Assembly: GCA_963825575.1 (NCBI GenBank) | Contig: CAWGUB010000002.1 | Location: forward strand, 1 to 64,000 | Direction of reading: 5' to 3' | Length of the DNA: 64,000 nt | DNA from: JAFDBW01 sp963825575 | Lineage (GTDB): Bacteria > Desulfobacterota > Desulfuromonadia > Desulfuromonadales > BM103 | Shown here: in pieces, positions 60,440 through 64,000 of the stretch | How positions within the stretch are numbered: position 1 is the first letter of the stretch | Layout of the letters: each line of letters opens with the position of its first letter | The notes under the pieces: generated by a model | Database searches by the model: none | What the model was told of the DNA's origin: nothing | What the model saw: only the letters and a program-made list of their open reading frames with translations | Made by a program: the position numbers and the translations under genes

Positions 60440-61888
60440 ATGGCGCAAGACAAGATCTTGTCACATAATAAAACCCTTAAACCGGAGCACCTGGCCCGGG
60501 AGCTCGACGCCATCATCGAATCATCGTCGGACGGTCTGTTTGTCTGTGACGGTTCCGGGCGGATCATCCACATGAACCCTGCCTCGGCCAGAATCAACCA
60601 TGCCTCTCCGGAGCAGGTCATCGGCCGTGATTACCTGGATGTGGCCAGGGATGGCTATGTCATCCTGCCTTCCGCCGCCCTCGAAGCGATCAAGAAACGT
60701 GAAATTGTCAGCCTGTTGCAGGAAAACCGTTACGGCTTGAAGCTGATCTCCACGGCAACTCCGGTGTTCGATGATCACGGCAACGTCATCCGGGTCGTGG
60801 TCAGTGAGCGCGATATCACCGAGATTGATCGCCTGCAAAGAGAGCTGGAAGAGCAGCAGGCGATCGGTGACCAATTCCGCCACCAGGTCCTTGAACTTCA
60901 GCAGGAGTATCTCGATTCACATCCGGTGGTCGCCAGAAGTCCCGGCATGATCAAGGCGTTAAACCAGGCGCTCAAGTTGAGCGGCGTCGATTCAACGGTA
61001 CTGCTTCTCGGCGAGTCCGGGGTTGGCAAGGGTTTGATTGCCGACCTGATTCACAGCCATTCGCGCCGATCGGGCAATCTTCTGATCAAGATCAATTGCG
61101 GCGCCATTCCGGAGACCCTGATTGAAGCAGAACTGTTTGGCTATGAAAGAGGGGCTTTTACCGGGGCCGTAACCAGTAAGCCGGGACAACTGGAACTGGC
61201 CGATGGCGGTACCTTGTTTCTTGATGAGGTCGCCGAACTACCGCTCGCCTCGCAAGTCAAGCTGCTGCGCTTTATGGAGGATAGCCAGGTGACACGCCTG
61301 GGTGGAACGGGCAGCAGAAAAGTGGATGTACGAATCATTGCCGCAACCAACCGTGACCTGGAAAAGCGGGTCGAAGAAAAGCTTTTTCGACTGGACCTGT
61401 ACTACCGTATCAGCGTTATTCCCCTGACGGTTCCGGCCCTGCGTGATCGCAGGGAATGCATTCTACCCCTTATCCGGGCCTTTATAGATCGTTTTGCCGA
61501 ACGCTCGGCAAAGTCAAAACGTTTGACCCGTGCAGCCATTGACCGCCTGGCAAGCTATCCTTTCCCGGGCAATGTTCGCGAACTTATGAATATCTGCGAG
61601 AGGCTGGTGGTGATGACGGATACGGAAATGATCGATATCAGTGATCTGCCGCGAGCCGTTGTTCTGGGCAGTGATGACGGATGCTCTGCAGCAACAAACT
61701 GGCCGGATATCATGTCGATGGGGCAGATCCTGGAAAGCGTCGAGCGTGCTGTGCTTATCGAGGCCAGCAGAAGCTGTCGCAGTCAGCAGGAGATCGCGGC
61801 AGCGCTTGACATGAGCCAGCCGACAGTTGCCCGCAAACTGCAGAAGTATGGTGTTACCATTGGGTACTCAGGTGAAGATCTCAAGTAA
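60440..61888 (+). CDS. Sigma-54 activator with PAS domain (activator 2)
   Basis: 482 aa. ATG 60440 is chosen for its AAGGGGG site; an ATG seven codons earlier directly follows AGGA and is less likely. One PAS domain (about 20-130: DAIIESSSDGLFVCDGSG), a helical linker, AAA+ (Walker A GESGVGKG near 190, GAFTGA near 237, LFLDEVAELP) and a Fis end (about 440-475; SQPTVARKLQKYG). It lacks the first PAS of activator 1 but otherwise matches it closely. It lies 26 bp after the trans-3-hydroxyproline dehydratase. The TTATTC sites before the HypD-like gene are its likely targets. Confidence 0.9.
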   Translation: MAQDKILSHNKTLKPEHLARELDAIIESSSDGLFVCDGSGRIIHMNPASARINHASPEQVIGRDYLDVARDGYVILPSAALEAIKKREIVSLLQENRYGLKLISTATPVFDDHGNVIRVVVSERDITEIDRLQRELEEQQAIGDQFRHQVLELQQEYLDSHPVVARSPGMIKALNQALKLSGVDSTVLLLGESGVGKGLIADLIHSHSRRSGNLLIKINCGAIPETLIEAELFGYERGAFTGAVTSKPGQLELADGGTLFLDEVAELPLASQVKLLRFMEDSQVTRLGGTGSRKVDVRIIAATNRDLEKRVEEKLFRLDLYYRISVIPLTVPALRDRRECILPLIRAFIDRFAERSAKSKRLTRAAIDRLASYPFPGNVRELMNICERLVVMTDTEMIDISDLPRAVVLGSDDGCSAATNWPDIMSMGQILESVERAVLIEASRSCRSQQEIAAALDMSQPTVARKLQKYGVTIGYSGEDLK

Positions 61889-61900
61889 GGGAGGAATGCA

Positions 61901-62239
61901 ATGAGGGAAATCTCCTGGGGTGAGTTTACGGTTGTCGAATTGCGAGTCGGTACATTGATCGAAGTAGAGGACTTTCCTGAAGCGCGCATTCCGGCCTACA
62001 AGGTCAAGGCTGATTTCGGCCCCAAGATAGGAGTTCGGAAGGCGAGCGCCCAGATAACAATGCATTATTCGAAACAAGAGTTGCTGGGCAGACAGATCGT
62101 CGGCGTGGAGAATTTTCCGCCGAAGCAGATTGGGCCTATGCCCTCCGATTTTTTACTCACAGGTTTTTACCGCGAAGACAACTCCGTTGTCATTGCAATC
62201 CCGGAGCGTGCAGTGCCGGATGGTGCCAAGCTGGGATAA
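61901..62239 (+). CDS. csaA: CsaA-type tRNA-binding-domain protein
   Basis: 112-aa OB-fold protein. It has the family pattern ELRVGTLIEVEDFPEARIPA, KASAQITMHYSKQELLGRQI, VENFPPKQIGPMPSDFLLTG and a C-terminal AVPDGAKLG, matching CsaA, a dimeric tRNA-binding-domain protein with reported chaperone-like activity in secretion. GGAGG lies upstream of the ATG. It is 12 bp after activator 2 and probably shares the transcript. Its link to amino-acid catabolism is not evident. Confidence 0.9.
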   Translation: MREISWGEFTVVELRVGTLIEVEDFPEARIPAYKVKADFGPKIGVRKASAQITMHYSKQELLGRQIVGVENFPPKQIGPMPSDFLLTGFYREDNSVVIAIPERAVPDGAKLG

Positions 62240-62313
62240 ACAGACGGTTTTTGGGCGACACCCAGAAGGGAACCTTAGACTCAGGGTGTTGCTTTGCGTA
62301 TTCCGGAGAATAA

Positions 62314-63201
62314 ATGCCGAATTCTCATGATCTTGCCGCAAAGCGGTCCTCACCCATCCTCTGGCTGGTTTTAGGTGCTGTCTGCATCAGCTTTGCGCCG
62401 ATTTTTATCAGGCTGGCCAATGTCTCCCCTGATATTGCGGGCTTTTACAGGTTGTTTTTCGCCGGCCTGTCTTTGTTCGCGGTTCTTTTTTTACGTGGGC
62501 AATTGCAACGACTGCCGCGTGGCCCGGCGTTGCTCCTGGTGGCGAGCGGGTCCTTCCTGGCGATAGATTTCATGTGCTGGCATCGCAGTATCCATCTGGT
62601 TGGCCCGGGGTTTTCGACACTCCTGGCGAACTTCCAGGTCTTTTTTACCGCACTCTTTGCCTGGCTGCTTTTTCGGGAAAAAGTCACCCGGATGTTTGTT
62701 GTGGCCATCTTCATGGCGTTCATCGGCCTGACCTTTATAATCGGACTGGATTGGCAGGTGTTGTCCTCCGGGGTTAGATCCGGGATCGTGTTCGGACTGC
62801 TGGCGGCTATATGCTATTCCGGTTACCTGCTGTTTCTGAAAGAGTCGATGAAGGAGAATGTTGTCAGCGGCATGTCTGTCATGCTCGTGGTCTCGGTTTC
62901 CGGATCCATTGTGCTCGGTGTGGTCGGTCTTGCTACGGGCGCATCATTCGCGATTCCAGATGGCGGCTCACTGCTGGCCCTGCTCGCTGTTGGCGTATTG
63001 AGTACGACAGTTGGCTGGTCGATTATCTCTGCTGCTGTCAGACATGTGCCGGCAACGGTCGCCGGACTGGTTCTGTTGTTGCAACCCGCGCTGGCTTTTG
63101 TGTGGGATGTCATGATTTTTGATCGCCCGACCGGAGGTTCCGAAATATTTGGCATTCTATTGATCCTGTCGGCGATATATTTAGGCTCTTATCGGAAATA
63201 A
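62314..63201 (+). CDS. EamA-family (DMT) permease
   Basis: 295 aa with ten TM helices in two EamA repeats (about 14-140 and 155-290). Marks: FYRLFFAGLSLFAVLFL, GFSTLLANFQVFFTALFAWL, TTVGWSIISAAVRHVPATVA and VLLLQPALAFVWDVMIF. GGAGAATAA precedes the ATG. Following csaA, it could export or import an amino acid or its breakdown product. A different DMT permease at 43451 shows only distant similarity. Confidence 0.88.
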   Translation: MPNSHDLAAKRSSPILWLVLGAVCISFAPIFIRLANVSPDIAGFYRLFFAGLSLFAVLFLRGQLQRLPRGPALLLVASGSFLAIDFMCWHRSIHLVGPGFSTLLANFQVFFTALFAWLLFREKVTRMFVVAIFMAFIGLTFIIGLDWQVLSSGVRSGIVFGLLAAICYSGYLLFLKESMKENVVSGMSVMLVVSVSGSIVLGVVGLATGASFAIPDGGSLLALLAVGVLSTTVGWSIISAAVRHVPATVAGLVLLLQPALAFVWDVMIFDRPTGGSEIFGILLILSAIYLGSYRK

Positions 63202-63218
63202 GACAGTTTGTCGCGATA

Positions 63219-63259
63219 TTTTATTCGTTTTAGAATATTTTATTCATTGTTGAATAAAA
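63219..63259 (+). promoter_or_regulatory. Two enhancer sites (TTATTC-N6-GAATAA)
   Basis: TTTTATTC-N6-GAATAAAA (63238-63259 region, arms perfect) and a weaker TTTTATTC-N6-GAATATTT (63219-63240) overlap tail to tail, 19 bp between centres. The stronger is 116 bp before the -12 GC of the sigma-54 promoter. Geometry equals that of the TTATGC and TTTTGC sites elsewhere. Other parts of the 328-bp gap show no gene. Confidence 0.6.
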
Positions 63260-63350
63260 AGTGCTTGTCTGGTGTAGATACTTCTGCCTCGTCCTTCTAA
63301 TAAATCCTTTAATTTCAGCCTCTTGTAAAATTTGTTGGTCTGGGCATGTT

Positions 63351-63366
63351 TGGTACCCTTTTTGCT
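63351..63366 (+). promoter_or_regulatory. Sigma-54 promoter of the HypD-like gene
   Basis: TGGTACC-CTTT-TTGCT, GG at 63352-63353 and GC at 63364-63365, close to consensus. Start expected near 63377, giving a leader of about 150 nt before the ATG at 63530. Confidence 0.78.
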
Positions 63367-63529
63367 CTGTATTCAGGTTGTGTTGCTTGTCTTGTAAGTG
63401 TCGTTGTCGGGTTTTCAGCTATGGGTCGCTTGTCTTTGGTTCCACGCCCGCAGTACAATGGACAATGTATTCAAACTTCCCCATGGGTTGGCCGGGCTGG
63501 TGGGCCAAAAGGTAAGGATTGGTCTTGTC

Positions 63530-64000
63530 ATGGAAAATGAACTGAACGTTGTGCCGCAAAGAAAGGCTGCTGCCGAGGGAAATTTTTACCCGGAGAATAA
63601 AGCCGCCCTCGGACCGGGAATGAACGCGCGCGTTCAGCGCCTGCGCAAGCTGAGCGTGGAGACGGAGCCGAGCCTGTCGATCGAGCGCGCCCTTCACGAA
63701 ACGGCCTTCTACAAGGAAAATTACGGCAAGCACTCGGTGCCGATGTTAAGGGCACTGAACTTCCTCGATCACTGCCAGAAAAAAACCCTGTATATCGGGA
63801 ATGATGAGCTGATTGTCGCCGAACGCGGCCCCAGGCCAAAGGCTGTGCCGACTTTTCCTGAGCTGACTTGCCACAGTGTCGAAGATTTCCATGTCCTCAA
63901 TACCCGTGATCAGCAGCGTTACACCATCAGTGACGAGGATATTGCGACCTATGCACGCGAGGTGATCCCCTACTGGCAAGGCAAAACAATTCGCGAACGA
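63530..64000 (+). CDS. hypD: HypD-like glycyl-radical enzyme (trans-4-hydroxy-L-proline dehydratase), N-terminal part
   Basis: 157 codons are visible; the window ends inside the gene. After a 30-residue N-terminal extension the sequence reads NARVQRLRKLSVETEPSLSI, ERALHETAFYKENYG, SVPMLRALNFLDHC, DELIVAERGPRPKAVPTFPE and LTCHSVEDFHVLNTRD. This is the N-terminal pattern of glycyl-radical dehydratases and is closest, from memory, to Clostridioides HypD (ISIERAV, PTYPEICCHTMEDL). HypD converts trans-4-hydroxy-L-proline to pyrroline-5-carboxylate and needs a radical-SAM activase, expected just downstream. The catalytic Cys and Gly loops are outside the window, so a sister family is possible. Confidence 0.72.
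   Translation, partial: MENELNVVPQRKAAAEGNFYPENKAALGPGMNARVQRLRKLSVETEPSLSIERALHETAFYKENYGKHSVPMLRALNFLDHCQKKTLYIGNDELIVAERGPRPKAVPTFPELTCHSVEDFHVLNTRDQQRYTISDEDIATYAREVIPYWQGKTIRER

Noticed and set aside
59016..60464. Minus-strand open frame of 482 codons
   Set aside because: It is opposite the trans-3-hydroxyproline dehydratase and the end of the OCD gene, both with strong motifs. The open frame is due to high GC and codon bias.
1..64000. CRISPR array, rRNA, tRNA, insertion sequence or prophage
   Set aside because: No regularly spaced direct repeats, rRNA or cloverleaf sequences, transposase or integrase genes were seen on reading both strands.

Overview
The window looks like chromosome of an anaerobic deltaproteobacterium, probably Desulfuromonadales/Geobacterales. 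This is inferred from several sigma-54 promoters with dedicated enhancer sites, a Cache-type histidine kinase paired with an NtrC-type regulator beside an acetate-permease-family gene, a glycyl-radical enzyme, a 4Fe-4S serine dehydratase and an OFA-family transporter. No rRNA, tRNA, CRISPR array, phage or insertion sequence was seen.

Layout. 1-1650: start of an efflux adaptor gene and a frameshifted NodT-type outer-membrane factor. 1770-2340: efp. 2530-13630: a complete glycerol locus. The minus strand carries the repressor glpR, the ABC importer glpSTPQUV and the dehydrogenase glpD; the plus strand carries glycerol kinase glpK and an SDR. 13800-16460: a glgC relic, a DUF1328 protein, the EF-P paralogue efpL and a composite palindromic repeat. 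16260-17850: an OFA transporter with a sigma-54 promoter. 17970-25300: HNH protein, a broken histidine kinase with an intact OmpR-type regulator, a secreted protein, an LbtU-like porin, TauE/SafE, a STAS-like protein and YjdF. 25270-25770: a second composite repeat. 25960-30840: a putative acetate-uptake operon and its two-component system. 30980-46160: mostly housekeeping genes (RNA methyltransferase, AI-2E, uvrC, yceI, malQ, prfC, asnS, proC). 46250-47670: a receiver-GAF-GGDEF protein. 47860-64000: an amino-acid catabolic region bracketed by two paralogous PAS/AAA+/Fis activators.

Functional reading. The last 16 kb appears to be an L-hydroxyproline utilisation region. It has a Liv-type ABC importer, a proline-racemase-fold protein whose second catalytic Cys is Thr (trans-3-hydroxy-L-proline dehydratase signature), an ornithine-cyclodeaminase-fold reductase (delta1-pyrroline-2-carboxylate reductase candidate) and the N-terminus of a HypD-like glycyl-radical trans-4-hydroxyproline dehydratase. 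The proC gene upstream would finish the 4-hydroxyproline branch. Both isomers would therefore converge on proline without oxygen.

The regulatory signals form one pattern. Three Fis-type activators can be matched to three inverted-repeat enhancers with the same geometry: TTTTGC, TTATGC and TTATTC half-sites, each separated by 6 bp. The OFA transporter and the acetate-permease-like gene share the TTTTGC site, and in both the site centre lies exactly 120 bp from the -12 GC of the sigma-54 promoter. This suggests a small carboxylate-uptake regulon run by the adjacent Cache kinase and NtrC-type regulator.

Several genes carry frameshifts (the NodT factor, one kinase, the glgC relic). They may be true decay or assembly error; the sequence alone cannot decide.
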